Below are positions 1 to 6,404 of a DNA stretch of 64,000 nucleotides, piece by piece; within the stretch, counting starts at the first letter, position 1, and every line of letters begins with the position of its first letter. The DNA is from Allomuricauda sp. (GTDB lineage: Bacteria > Bacteroidota > Bacteroidia > Flavobacteriales > Flavobacteriaceae), in contig NZ_PABT01000046.1 of NCBI RefSeq assembly GCF_002699205.1, forward strand, positions 1 to 64,000, in the 5' to 3' direction. The notes beneath the pieces were generated by a model. That model did not search any database and was not told the DNA's origin. It saw only the letters and a program-made list of their open reading frames with translations. Made by a program: the position numbers and the translations under genes.

Positions 1-10
1 AAAACTAAGT

Positions 11-217
11 TTAACCCAAGGATAGATCAAATCTGGGCAGTTCGTTTGCTATGGTCAGTTTTATCCGGCGAAGGTGGGTCAGTTTACCCGGCTTATCCAC
101 TTGGACTTTCAAATGTGTGGATGGTTCAACAGTTGTATTTTGGCCACTGGAAACAAGTCCAAAAAAGAGGAATTGAGTAATTAAGGCTGTTTTGGTTATT
201 TTATTATTTGAAGTCAT
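11..217 (-). CDS. small putative exported protein, possibly a gene remnant
   Basis: This is a 68-residue reading frame with ATG start and TAA stop. The N-terminus has a few polar and basic residues, then a short hydrophobic stretch (FLFFGLVSSG) resembling a signal peptide that ends in the SGQ pattern common in Bacteroidota. The rest shows no domain I recognise and the protein is short for an exported enzyme, so it may be the 5' part of a broken gene. It lies 77 bp downstream of the Crp/Fnr gene on the same strand. It could also be non-coding. Confidence 0.3.
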   Translation of the reverse strand: MTSNNKITKTALITQFLFFGLVSSGQNTTVEPSTHLKVQVDKPGKLTHLRRIKLTIANELPRFDLSLG

Positions 218-294
218 TTTTACAATATTATGGAACTAACTATTGCAAAAATGAAACATCATCGGCTTTTCTACCTGACACATTTGTGACAAAA

Positions 295-885
295 TCATTT
301 TTTGGCGATCTTACTCCGTATTCTGCTCAATGATTGCCGTTCTATACCCAAGTACGTTGCTAAATGCGTTAAACTAATTCTGTTTACAAGGTCTGGGTTT
401 CGGTCTATAAAATTCAAGTAACGCTCTTCAGCTGTCTCAAACAAAAGACTTTCTACCCTGTCGGTTTGCACGGTCAAAACATATTCGGCTATCAACCTAC
501 CATACCTTTCACTTGTTTTAAATTTACCGTACCCTTCTTGAATTTTATCATATGGCAATTTTATGATTACCGATGGCTCAAGACATTCGATAAAATACTT
601 TGATGGTTTTTGCCTTATGAATGCGGGATAATCTGTGGCATAGTTATTTTCAATTATAAAACCCGTTGTTATTTTGTTTCCTTTTTCATTGACGTAGTAT
701 CTTCTCAAAAGTCCCTTGCAAACAAATCCCACTTCCTTTTGAACCTCCCCGCTTTTAAATAAAAATTCTTTTTTGCCATACTTTTCTATAATAAGATATG
801 AGGAAATGAAAGTTAGTTCCTCCGAGCTCAAATCAGGAAATTGTTCTAGGTAAGATTTGATATAAACCTTAAACTCTTGCTCCAT
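295..885 (-). CDS. Crp/Fnr family transcriptional regulator
   Basis: The 196-residue protein has the two-part layout of Bacteroidota Crp/Fnr regulators. An N-terminal cyclic-nucleotide-binding beta-roll covers about residues 20-120 (FLFKSGEVQKEVGFVCKGLL is the typical core). A C-terminal winged helix ends with HLATYLGIERQSLSRIRSKI, the recognition helix. No Cys cluster for an Fe-S centre is visible, so it is not a classical Fnr, and the effector is unknown. Such proteins are usually small stand-alone regulators. It is the first intact gene on the left. The long AT-rich region upstream contains a 19-bp palindrome that could be its own operator. Confidence 0.85.
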   Translation of the reverse strand: MEQEFKVYIKSYLEQFPDLSSEELTFISSYLIIEKYGKKEFLFKSGEVQKEVGFVCKGLLRRYYVNEKGNKITTGFIIENNYATDYPAFIRQKPSKYFIECLEPSVIIKLPYDKIQEGYGKFKTSERYGRLIAEYVLTVQTDRVESLLFETAEERYLNFIDRNPDLVNRISLTHLATYLGIERQSLSRIRSKIAKK

Positions 886-1040
886 TCGGGATGTTTCTTT
901 AGCTTATTACCAATGTATGGCTGAACAAAGTTACGTTCAGTCCGTAGCGTATTTATAATTTAATTATTTAAGACAATTATATACTCAAGAGTAACACACA
1001 AGATACTTCCATACAATTTACAATTAATACGTTCGATTAA

Positions 1041-1059
1041 TGTAATTTAAAGAATTACA
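1041..1059. promoter_or_regulatory. perfect 7-5-7 palindrome, candidate operator
   Basis: TGTAATT, five bases, then AATTACA form a perfect inverted repeat about 155 bp upstream of the Crp/Fnr start codon. Arm length and spacing fit a dimeric winged-helix regulator, so autoregulation by the adjacent Crp/Fnr protein is a reasonable inference, not a demonstrated fact. In AT-rich DNA such palindromes also arise by chance. Confidence 0.3.
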
Positions 1060-1312
1060 CTTAATATATAAGCAAACAAATATAATATATCGCTCTGTAT
1101 AAGAGAAAAGACAAACTGTTCCTGATGTTCTCAATTTTTGTACTTGTCTTTTTTTAATTGGCTACACCAATTTCCGTAATTTATCGTTCAGTATGGCTTC
1201 CATGGTCTTGGAGTATCTACTTGCCATTTAAGATAAAGATATCATTGAAGTTTTGTTCCTATTTTTCGATGTAATGGATATGAATCGTTCCATTGATTTT
1301 GTCATGGGATCG

Positions 1313-1333
1313 GCACCCTTACGGGTGCTTTTT
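1313..1333 (+). terminator. orphan intrinsic terminator
   Basis: GCACCC, the loop TTAC, GGGTGC and then TTTTT form a compact plus-strand hairpin with T-run. There is no plus-strand gene upstream, so it either ends an unannotated short transcript or is a leftover of a lost gene. Confidence 0.4.
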
Positions 1334-1521
1334 GTGGAAAGGGGGAAAAGAGGGGATTTCCAAAGATACTTTTTCCCTTCAGGATACAGACAATCCCATT
1401 GGTTCGAGATGGGCAATGAATGAATACCTGCTAAGCCCGTCTTTTCCTTAAATGATATTTTGATCATGCCGGGCACATCTTAAGAAGCCTTTCGAATAAT
1501 CTCCAAACTCATTTATCCATA

Positions 1522-1585
1522 CAAATGATTAAATATGCAATTGTATGTATATACAATTGTACATGTGTACAATTATATAATTATA
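1522..1585. repeat. iteron-like direct repeats, 16-bp period
   Basis: Three units start at 1538, 1554 and 1570 with CAATTGTA, CAATTGTA and CAATTATA. A degenerate unit starts at 1522 (CAAATGAT). The spacing is exactly 16 bp each time. The repeats are also partly palindromic (TACAATTGTA at 1552-1561). Such arrays are typical of binding sites for replication initiators or regulators. Confidence 0.55.
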
Positions 1586-1822
1586 CGAATGAAGAGTTGT
1601 TTTAATATTTGAACAAATCTGATGAGCACTTAATTAATGTAATGGTACGAAGGGGTATATTGAGCAATGTTGATTTTCACGTTCCCTTACCTGGATGCCA
1701 TACTCCTTTTGTTTTTTTCTCCCTTTCCACTTTTCATTCCTACAAAGGTTAGAATAGATCAAGGAAAAACGTATCGGCGTAAACTTTCAAAAATGGGAAC
1801 TGTCAACTATAAGATGGATTTT

Positions 1823-2617
1823 TTAAAGACCGATCCCTTTGTTTTTCCACCTCCTTTTTCTGGAAGGAGGAGTAAAACGCAAGCCTTTCGACTTTGCATA
1901 TGCCTCGACGATCCCTGCCCATCTTAGGCCAAGTTCGGGCCAAGAACCCGGGATAATGGAATTTTCCGTTAAGATAAGACGGTTGCTTTCACTTTTTCGG
2001 TCCGTTGCCCTGTTGAAATTGCCCAGGGCGGACAGGTCACCGGCCAAACCCCTGGGAAGTCCCTCAACGTTGAAGATGGTGCCAAACTCTTTACCGATGA
2101 ACATACTTTCCCTTTTCATAAGCTCGGTATGCAGTCTTTCAAGGGAATACAGTCCACAGAGCAACAAAAGGTCCCCAAAATCCTTTTGGGTCCCGCGATT
2201 TACGGCCGACACCAATTTCAATGCCCCGATGTCGAGTTCATTGATCAATCTAATGTTGTCAAATGTTTCTATGGGATGGAGCAATGGAATATTTTGGATG
2301 ATGTCTATTTTGATCGGGACCCCGTTCCTTTGTACGTTCACCCTGAGAAAGGCCATTTGATTGTCCCCGAAGTTTTCCTCCAAGAGGCCTAAAAGCCCGT
2401 CTTTGAAGGTCGATCTGAAATAGGCACTTATTGCCCTCAATCTTTCGACCCCGACCACACCTTGGGAAAAGAGGTCGATGTCCGTGGAGACCCTATGATT
2501 GTGCCGGATAGCGAGGTTGGTGCCACCTCCAAGGTTAAAGTCCCTTAAATAATCTGCTTGCATCAATTGGACGATGACGCTTTTCAGCTCGTCCGAAACG
2601 GCTTGGTCGACGGCCAT
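1823..2617 (-). CDS. AbiEii-family nucleotidyltransferase toxin
   Basis: The 264-residue protein is a minimal nucleotidyltransferase of the AbiEii/MenT type, a toxin that modifies a cellular target with nucleotides. The GGGTN motif at residues 30-34 and the metal-binding DID at 46-48 are in place, followed by the third acidic strand (KIDII, near residue 99). I start it at the ATG at 2617 rather than at the upstream in-frame ATG (2728), because that ATG overlaps the stop of the preceding gene as TAATG, which implies translational coupling. The basic C-terminus (SRKRRWKNK) is unusual. It forms a pair with the upstream gene. Confidence 0.8.
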   Translation of the reverse strand: MAVDQAVSDELKSVIVQLMQADYLRDFNLGGGTNLAIRHNHRVSTDIDLFSQGVVGVERLRAISAYFRSTFKDGLLGLLEENFGDNQMAFLRVNVQRNGVPIKIDIIQNIPLLHPIETFDNIRLINELDIGALKLVSAVNRGTQKDFGDLLLLCGLYSLERLHTELMKRESMFIGKEFGTIFNVEGLPRGLAGDLSALGNFNRATDRKSESNRLILTENSIIPGSWPELGLRWAGIVEAYAKSKGLRFTPPSRKRRWKNKGIGL

Positions 2618-2937
2618 TATCCAAAGGAAGGATTGTAGTTCTTCATATGGTCCGGTCTGATGCCATAACGTTCGGCCACGGCCCTGATACTGCTGTTCCC
2701 CCGAATCTGTTCGCTCCTTTTCGCGCACCGGACAATGTCACTTATCGGATACAGTCTTTCGAGAAGCTCAAAATATTGTGGGTCCCCCATATTGCGGGAC
2801 AGTACCCTTTCGATGATAAAGATCTTGTCCTTTTCCACATCAAGCACGCTGGGGTCGACATCCCAAAATACAGGTCCGGGAAAGTAACCCTTTAGGTTCT
2901 TTCCTTTGGACGGTGCTATGTTGTGCGACTTTTTCAT
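2617..2937 (-). CDS. DUF6922-like protein, putative antitoxin of the AbiEii toxin
   Basis: This 106-residue protein has an N-terminal segment with FWDVDPSVLDVEKDKIFIIE, the signature of small Bacteroidota proteins (DUF6922) that are found directly in front of AbiEii-like nucleotidyltransferases. It overlaps the toxin by one base (TAATG). The antitoxin role is inferred from position and co-occurrence. It lacks the winged-helix length of classical AbiEi. An intervening 377-bp gap separates it from the divergent mobilization genes. Confidence 0.65.
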   Translation of the reverse strand: MKKSHNIAPSKGKNLKGYFPGPVFWDVDPSVLDVEKDKIFIIERVLSRNMGDPQYFELLERLYPISDIVRCAKRSEQIRGNSSIRAVAERYGIRPDHMKNYNPSFG

Positions 2938-3147
2938 GGCTCTTTCTATATCAAATATACGAAATATCCCGGTGTCCGGCCCATGGCCCCGTGTTCAATA
3001 TGACTTGGGACGAAAATCGGACCATTGATCTAATATGGAAAATTCCGTCCAAAGGAACGTATTGACCGGTTTCCCTCTTTCCATGGAAATCCTTGGTTCA
3101 AGTTCAGTACATTTTTTTATTTCTCTTCTGAAAAGACCCTTCAACGA

Positions 3148-3177
3148 TTTGCCGTACAAAAGTCCATGTACGGCAAA
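3148..3177. repeat. 10-bp perfect inverted repeat
   Basis: TTTGCCGTAC at 3148-3157 and GTACGGCAAA at 3168-3177 are perfect complements around a 10-nt loop. No T-run follows, so it is not a normal terminator. It may be an operator for the divergent toxin-antitoxin operon or a structural part of oriT. Confidence 0.5.
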
Positions 3178-3234
3178 ACCCCTGCAAACAATCCATAGAT
3201 TATAGGTTTGCCATATAGTTGATCGGAGGTCACG

Positions 3235-3285
3235 AAGCAAGTTGTGTTTTTGTAAACAAAAACTGCGCACTTCGTTTACAAATGA
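3235..3285. other. candidate origin of transfer (oriT)
   Basis: An 18-bp palindrome (GTTTTTGT-AA-ACAAAAAC, 3246-3263) is nested with a second inverted repeat (TTTGTAAAC at 3249-3257 against GTTTACAAA at 3274-3282) and an outer CGAAG/CTTCG pair. It lies 30-70 bp upstream of mobC. Relaxosome proteins of MOBP systems bind such inverted repeats next to the nick site. The nick position itself cannot be read from the sequence. Confidence 0.4.
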
Positions 3286-3314
3286 CCTTTAGAACAATAC
3301 CAAAACCATAGAAA

Positions 3315-3662
3315 ATGGCAAGACCTAAAAAGGATATCTCAAAGCAAAGGACGATTGTCATCGCCTTTAGGGTTTCACAAAGTGAATACATGATCATTAC
3401 CAATAATGCGGAGACCATTGGGCTGTCCGTTGCTGAGTATATCCGAAGAAAATGTACGGGAAAATCCCTGCCGACCAAAAAGGTAAATCCAATGGACCGG
3501 AAACTTTTTGTCGAACTGAGCCGGGTGGGAAACAACCTGAACCAACTTGCCAGGGTCTCGAACTCAGGTATCCGTGATGAGTTCAGTATCACCAAACAAT
3601 TGGAGGAGGTAAAAATGTTGTTGCAACAGCTCAAATCAAATATCACCAACAATGATAGGTAA
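3315..3662 (+). CDS. MobC-like relaxosome accessory protein
   Basis: The 115-residue protein has the layout of plasmid mobilization MobC/BmgB proteins. A basic N-terminus and a ribbon-helix-helix-like segment (IVIAFRVSQSEYMIITNNAE, about residues 14-33) are followed by the signature GNNLNQLARVSN near residues 73-84 and a C-terminal helix. It would bind oriT and help load the relaxase. It overlaps the relaxase gene by 11 bp, a usual arrangement in this family. Confidence 0.85.
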   Translation: MARPKKDISKQRTIVIAFRVSQSEYMIITNNAETIGLSVAEYIRRKCTGKSLPTKKVNPMDRKLFVELSRVGNNLNQLARVSNSGIRDEFSITKQLEEVKMLLQQLKSNITNNDR

Positions 3663-4701
3663 GGTAACCATAGGAAAAGACTTCTACGGAGTTCTGGCCT
3701 ACAATGAAAAGAAGGTGGAAGAAGGGGTCGGATATGTGATCGATTCCAATATCGGACAATCCACAACGGTAAACATGACACAGGAATTCAATTTGGTCAG
3801 GCAATTGCGTCCGGGGCTTGGGAATGCGGTATTCCATGTTTCCTTGAACCTGCCTCACTCGGATCGATTGAACGATAAGGAGTTTGCTTCATTGGGATGT
3901 GACTATTTGATGAAAATGGGTTTTGATAACAACCAGTTCATCATGTACCGTCATACGGACACGAAGCACGAGCACATCCATATCGTGGCCAACAGGGTCA
4001 GGTATTCGGGCAGGATAACAAATGATAGCAACATTAAAAGAAGAAGCCGGGAAGTGCTCAATAATCTGGAAAAGAAATATGGACTGACCCAAATTTCGAC
4101 AAATGTTAGTTCAATAAAATCACTTGACCAAAGAGAAATCGAGAAAACCCTGAGAACTGGCGATTTACCGATCAAACTGGTACTTCAGAAGAAAATCGGT
4201 TCGGCAATTTCAAGGGCAGCGGATACAACGGAATTCATCAAGTTGCTACAAGAGCAAAATATCTCGCCAAGATTCAACACAAGCACGACCACGGGCAGGG
4301 TCTCGGGCATATCGTTCAACTATCAGGGCATAGTGTACAAAGGCAGTACGCTCGGCAAAAAATATTCATGGAACAGTATCGTAAAACAAATCGATTATGG
4401 GCAAGACAGAGACCGTTCAATTATACTATCGGCTAATGGAAAAGAACGGGGAACTGATAGAGTTGGCGAAGGAAACCTTAGAACGGCAATCAAACCTGAG
4501 CCAAGAAGTGAGGGAGTTGCAAAAGGCACTGAAGATCCTGCTCAACAATCAAAAGGTCATGTGGGAAAAATTGAGGGAAATGGAATGACCTGGCCTTTGG
4601 CAAATGAAACGGACTGGACCCCTTTCAAACTGGAACTCAATGGCCATGGTGCGAGGAAAAAGTCCAAAAGAAAGAAGAAAAGGAAAGGGCTGGGCCTGTA
4701 G
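3652..4701 (+). CDS. MOBP-type relaxase/mobilization nuclease
   Basis: The protein of 349 residues nicks oriT and carries the strand during transfer. Motif I with the likely catalytic Tyr is at residue 12 (DFYGVLAYN, with Tyr17 as an alternative). Motif III, RHTDTKHEHIHIVANR, supplies His101, Asp103, His106, His108 and His110 for metal binding. The start overlaps the end of mobC. The last ~90 residues are low-complexity, charged and end in a KKSKRKKKRKG tail. In this part a second frame (4397-4588) encodes a much more protein-like sequence, so the true C-terminus may be shorter or frame usage may shift. Confidence 0.85.
   Translation: MIGKVTIGKDFYGVLAYNEKKVEEGVGYVIDSNIGQSTTVNMTQEFNLVRQLRPGLGNAVFHVSLNLPHSDRLNDKEFASLGCDYLMKMGFDNNQFIMYRHTDTKHEHIHIVANRVRYSGRITNDSNIKRRSREVLNNLEKKYGLTQISTNVSSIKSLDQREIEKTLRTGDLPIKLVLQKKIGSAISRAADTTEFIKLLQEQNISPRFNTSTTTGRVSGISFNYQGIVYKGSTLGKKYSWNSIVKQIDYGQDRDRSIILSANGKERGTDRVGEGNLRTAIKPEPRSEGVAKGTEDPAQQSKGHVGKIEGNGMTWPLANETDWTPFKLELNGHGARKKSKRKKKRKGLGL
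4397..4588 (+). CDS. coiled-coil small protein nested in the relaxase gene
   Basis: This 63-codon frame, ATG to stop, lies in the +1 frame of the relaxase 3' part. Its product (starting MGKTETVQLYYRLMEKNGEL) is a regular amphipathic helix rich in Leu, Glu, Lys and Gln with heptad spacing through residues 15-60. The relaxase frame over the same bases is unstructured. This contrast suggests a real overlapping gene or a programmed shift product, perhaps a mobilization accessory protein. No database family is known to me. Confidence 0.4.
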   Translation: MGKTETVQLYYRLMEKNGELIELAKETLERQSNLSQEVRELQKALKILLNNQKVMWEKLREME

Positions 4702-4712
4702 AACATGAACTT

Positions 4713-5003
4713 ATGAAAGATAACAACAAGCAGGAACATTCAGGATTGTCCCCTTCCGAGATCCAGGTATTGGAGATGGTACGCAGCAAAAGGTTCCTGT
4801 CCATCAAAGTGATCATCAAGAACGGGGAGGTCGATACCATTGAAGGTCTGGAACGATTGGACACAGGTGAGCGTATCATCGATATGTTGAAACAACATGA
4901 TTTTCAAAATCTGGAGATCAAACAAAGTAATGGTAAGATCGTCTGTGTGAACAGGATCTTTAGAAAAAAGATCGACCCTGTTGCAAAAACCAAAAGTTGT
5001 TGA
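4713..5003 (+). CDS. small protein with two tandem YezD/DUF2292-like units
   Basis: The 96-residue protein begins 11 bp after the relaxase stop and is probably in the same operon. Residues about 17-49 (VLEMVRSKRFLSIKVIIKNG) and 54-86 (IIDMLKQHDFQNLEIKQSNG) align with each other: a helix, then two beta strands with an NGxV turn. The helix-strand-DGKV-strand plan is that of DUF2292 (YezD), a small protein of unknown function, here duplicated. The similarity was judged by eye. A role in mobilization is inferred only from position. Confidence 0.6.
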   Translation: MKDNNKQEHSGLSPSEIQVLEMVRSKRFLSIKVIIKNGEVDTIEGLERLDTGERIIDMLKQHDFQNLEIKQSNGKIVCVNRIFRKKIDPVAKTKSC

Positions 5004-5137
5004 CCGACAACTCATAAGTATGGAATAAAACAATGGTCCCACAAGGGATCAGATCGATTAAAAAAGGTAAATTAAAGCCTGCTTTACAAATACGGTAGTG
5101 ACCTTCAAGATTCAGGAGCTATTGCTATTTATAGGAA

Positions 5138-5353
5138 ATGTCAAACCCGATAATCGAGCTAAAGCGGAAAAACAGAACATTCAACAGTACATGGCTCAAG
5201 ACTTATAATGGTTTTGAAGACTGCGAGGAGGAAGAAGCGAAAAAGATTGTGGAACAACTCCGGGAACTCGCCGACATAGTCTGTGGCCATGTCCAAAAAG
5301 GGAACATAAAAGAACGCTCCGTGCTAAAAAAACATAATGTAACTGAAAAATAG
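5138..5353 (+). CDS. small acidic/helical protein of unknown function
   Basis: The 71-residue frame starts with ATG after an A-rich leader and ends 23 bp before hicA. The middle segment (EEEEAKKIVEQLRELADIV) is a strong amphipathic helix with the pattern of small Bacteroidota proteins often found beside toxin genes. It may be co-transcribed with hicAB. I cannot name a family. A chance frame is unlikely because of its composition, but the function is open. Confidence 0.5.
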   Translation: MSNPIIELKRKNRTFNSTWLKTYNGFEDCEEEEAKKIVEQLRELADIVCGHVQKGNIKERSVLKKHNVTEK

Positions 5354-5376
5354 TTGCGTTTTCAGTATTTTTGATA

Positions 5377-5634
5377 ATGAGTAGAATAGAAAAGCTTCTT
5401 GTCAAGTTCATGGGCAATCCCAAGGATTTGACTTGGGAGGAACTGATGAAGATATTGGCCCATTACGGTTTTCATGAAATTACCAAAAAGGGCAAGACGG
5501 GTGGATCTAGGGTCAGGTTTGTGAACGACCGAAACAATATGATAAACCTGCCCGGACCACATCCCGGCAATATTGTAAAACAATATGTAACAAAGCAGAT
5601 CAAGGAAAAATTGAAGCTATGGCAGATAATTTAG
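5377..5634 (+). CDS. hicA: HicA-family toxin (mRNA interferase)
   Basis: This 85-residue protein has the dsRBD-like HicA fold: WEELMKILAHYGFHEITKKG, then the GGSRVRFV strand, then LPGPHPGNIVKQYVTKQIKE. HicA toxins cleave mRNA. In the classical family the catalytic His sits in a GSHh motif. Here that position is Arg (GGSRVRF) and a conserved His occurs later (PGPHPGN), as in a common Bacteroidota subfamily. I use the ATG at 5377; a TTG at 5371 is the alternative. It overlaps hicB by 16 bp. Confidence 0.8.
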   Translation: MSRIEKLLVKFMGNPKDLTWEELMKILAHYGFHEITKKGKTGGSRVRFVNDRNNMINLPGPHPGNIVKQYVTKQIKEKLKLWQII

Positions 5635-5972
5635 AACATAAAGGTTATTTCGGTTCCGTGGAGTATAGTTCAGGGGACGGTGTGCTGCACGGAAAGATCA
5701 TCGGGATAAGCGATCTGGTGACCTATCAGGGCTGTTCGGTAAAAGAGCTGAAAGAGGCCTTTGAAGGGTCTGTCGACGATTATCTTGAGACTTGCAGGGA
5801 ACTGGGCAAAGAGCCCGATAAGTTTTTCAAGGGAGTGTTCAATGTCCGTACATCCACCGAGATACACCGTGAGCTTTCGATCATGGCCGAAAAGAAAAAA
5901 ATGAAATTGAACGAACTGGTCAACAAGGCCTTTGATTTTTTGGTAAAGAACGAGGACAAGGTCTTGAACTGA
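5619..5972 (+). CDS. hicB: HicB-family antitoxin
   Basis: The 117-residue protein has a partial RNase H-like HicB fold in residues 8-65 (FGSVEYSSGDGVLHGKIIGI, with SVDDYLETCRELGKEPDK) and a C-terminal ribbon-helix-helix (TSTEIHRELSIMAEKKKMKL). It should neutralise HicA and repress the operon through the DNA-binding C-terminus. Toxin first, antitoxin second and overlapping is the usual HicAB order. The locus lies on the presumed mobile element and may stabilise it. Confidence 0.85.
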   Translation: MADNLEHKGYFGSVEYSSGDGVLHGKIIGISDLVTYQGCSVKELKEAFEGSVDDYLETCRELGKEPDKFFKGVFNVRTSTEIHRELSIMAEKKKMKLNELVNKAFDFLVKNEDKVLN

Positions 5973-6104
5973 ATCATGACAGGGCAATGGGGAGGGAAAC
6001 AAGAAGAATGCTGACCATAAAGCCATTTCGAAAATGAATGTTCTGGAAGGGAAAAAGACATAACCAAGAGAAAAAAAGGAATTGATTCAAAATCCGGATA
6101 AAGG

Positions 6105-6377
6105 ATGAACCCAAACCAAAAATATAAGATAGAGTACCAAAAACTGCTCAAAGAGGTGAGAACAAAGTCCTACGAAGTGGTCCGGTTGACCCGGATAAAA
6201 TATTTTGGAAACGATTACAATTTTGTGGACATCAGATTTTACCAACGTGGCTTTGATGATTCTGGCGATGAAATTTATTTCCCGACGAAAAAGGGAGTCC
6301 AGATCAAAGAGGAATTGTTCATGCAGATTTTTGACCAATACTTTATTGATAACATCGAGAGCATTTTAAACAACTAA
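6105..6377 (+). CDS. PC4/p15-like ssDNA-binding domain protein
   Basis: The 90-residue protein carries the beta-sheet signature of the PC4 (p15) family: a DIRFY strand, an acidic turn (DDSGDEIY) and FPTKKGVQIKEELFMQIFD, which matches the KKGIsLt.e.w motif of PC4 and bacterial YdbC. Such proteins bind single-stranded DNA as dimers. The stop directly abuts the next gene's possible GTG start, so it is probably co-transcribed with fic. The assignment is by pattern only. Confidence 0.55.
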   Translation: MNPNQKYKIEYQKLLKEVRTKSYEVVRLTRIKYFGNDYNFVDIRFYQRGFDDSGDEIYFPTKKGVQIKEELFMQIFDQYFIDNIESILNN

Positions 6378-6404
6378 GTGATAACAACAAAGTCTGAACA
6401 AACA

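Larger units (their letters stand above)
886..1822. other. 937-bp AT-rich gap without a convincing gene
   Basis: No reading frame here has a recognisable protein. A minus-strand frame at 1228-1476 (82 codons) and a 21-codon minus frame starting near 1229 with MASRYSKTMEAILNDKLRKL look like chance or decayed coding sequence. What the gap does hold is listed separately: a 19-bp palindrome (1041-1059), an orphan plus-strand hairpin with T-run (1313-1333) and an array of 16-bp direct repeats (1522-1585). The base composition is clearly more AT-rich than the flanking genes, as expected in an accessory region. Confidence 0.6.
2938..3314. other. 377-bp divergent intergenic region between antitoxin and mob genes
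   Basis: There is no convincing gene here. A minus-strand frame at 2995-3270 (91 codons) has no recognisable domain. The gap contains two strong inverted repeats (listed separately) and lies directly in front of the MobC/relaxase operon, which is where oriT is normally found in Bacteroidota mobilizable elements. Confidence 0.55.

Noticed and set aside
1228..1476. 82-codon minus-strand frame
   Set aside because: No recognisable domain, composition not protein-like, and it includes the complement of a terminator hairpin.
1667..1927. 86-codon plus-strand frame
   Set aside because: It overlaps the 3' end of the nucleotidyltransferase gene on the other strand and has no domain.
2995..3270. 91-codon minus-strand frame in the mob upstream gap
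   Set aside because: It spans the inverted repeats proposed as oriT and shows no family signature.
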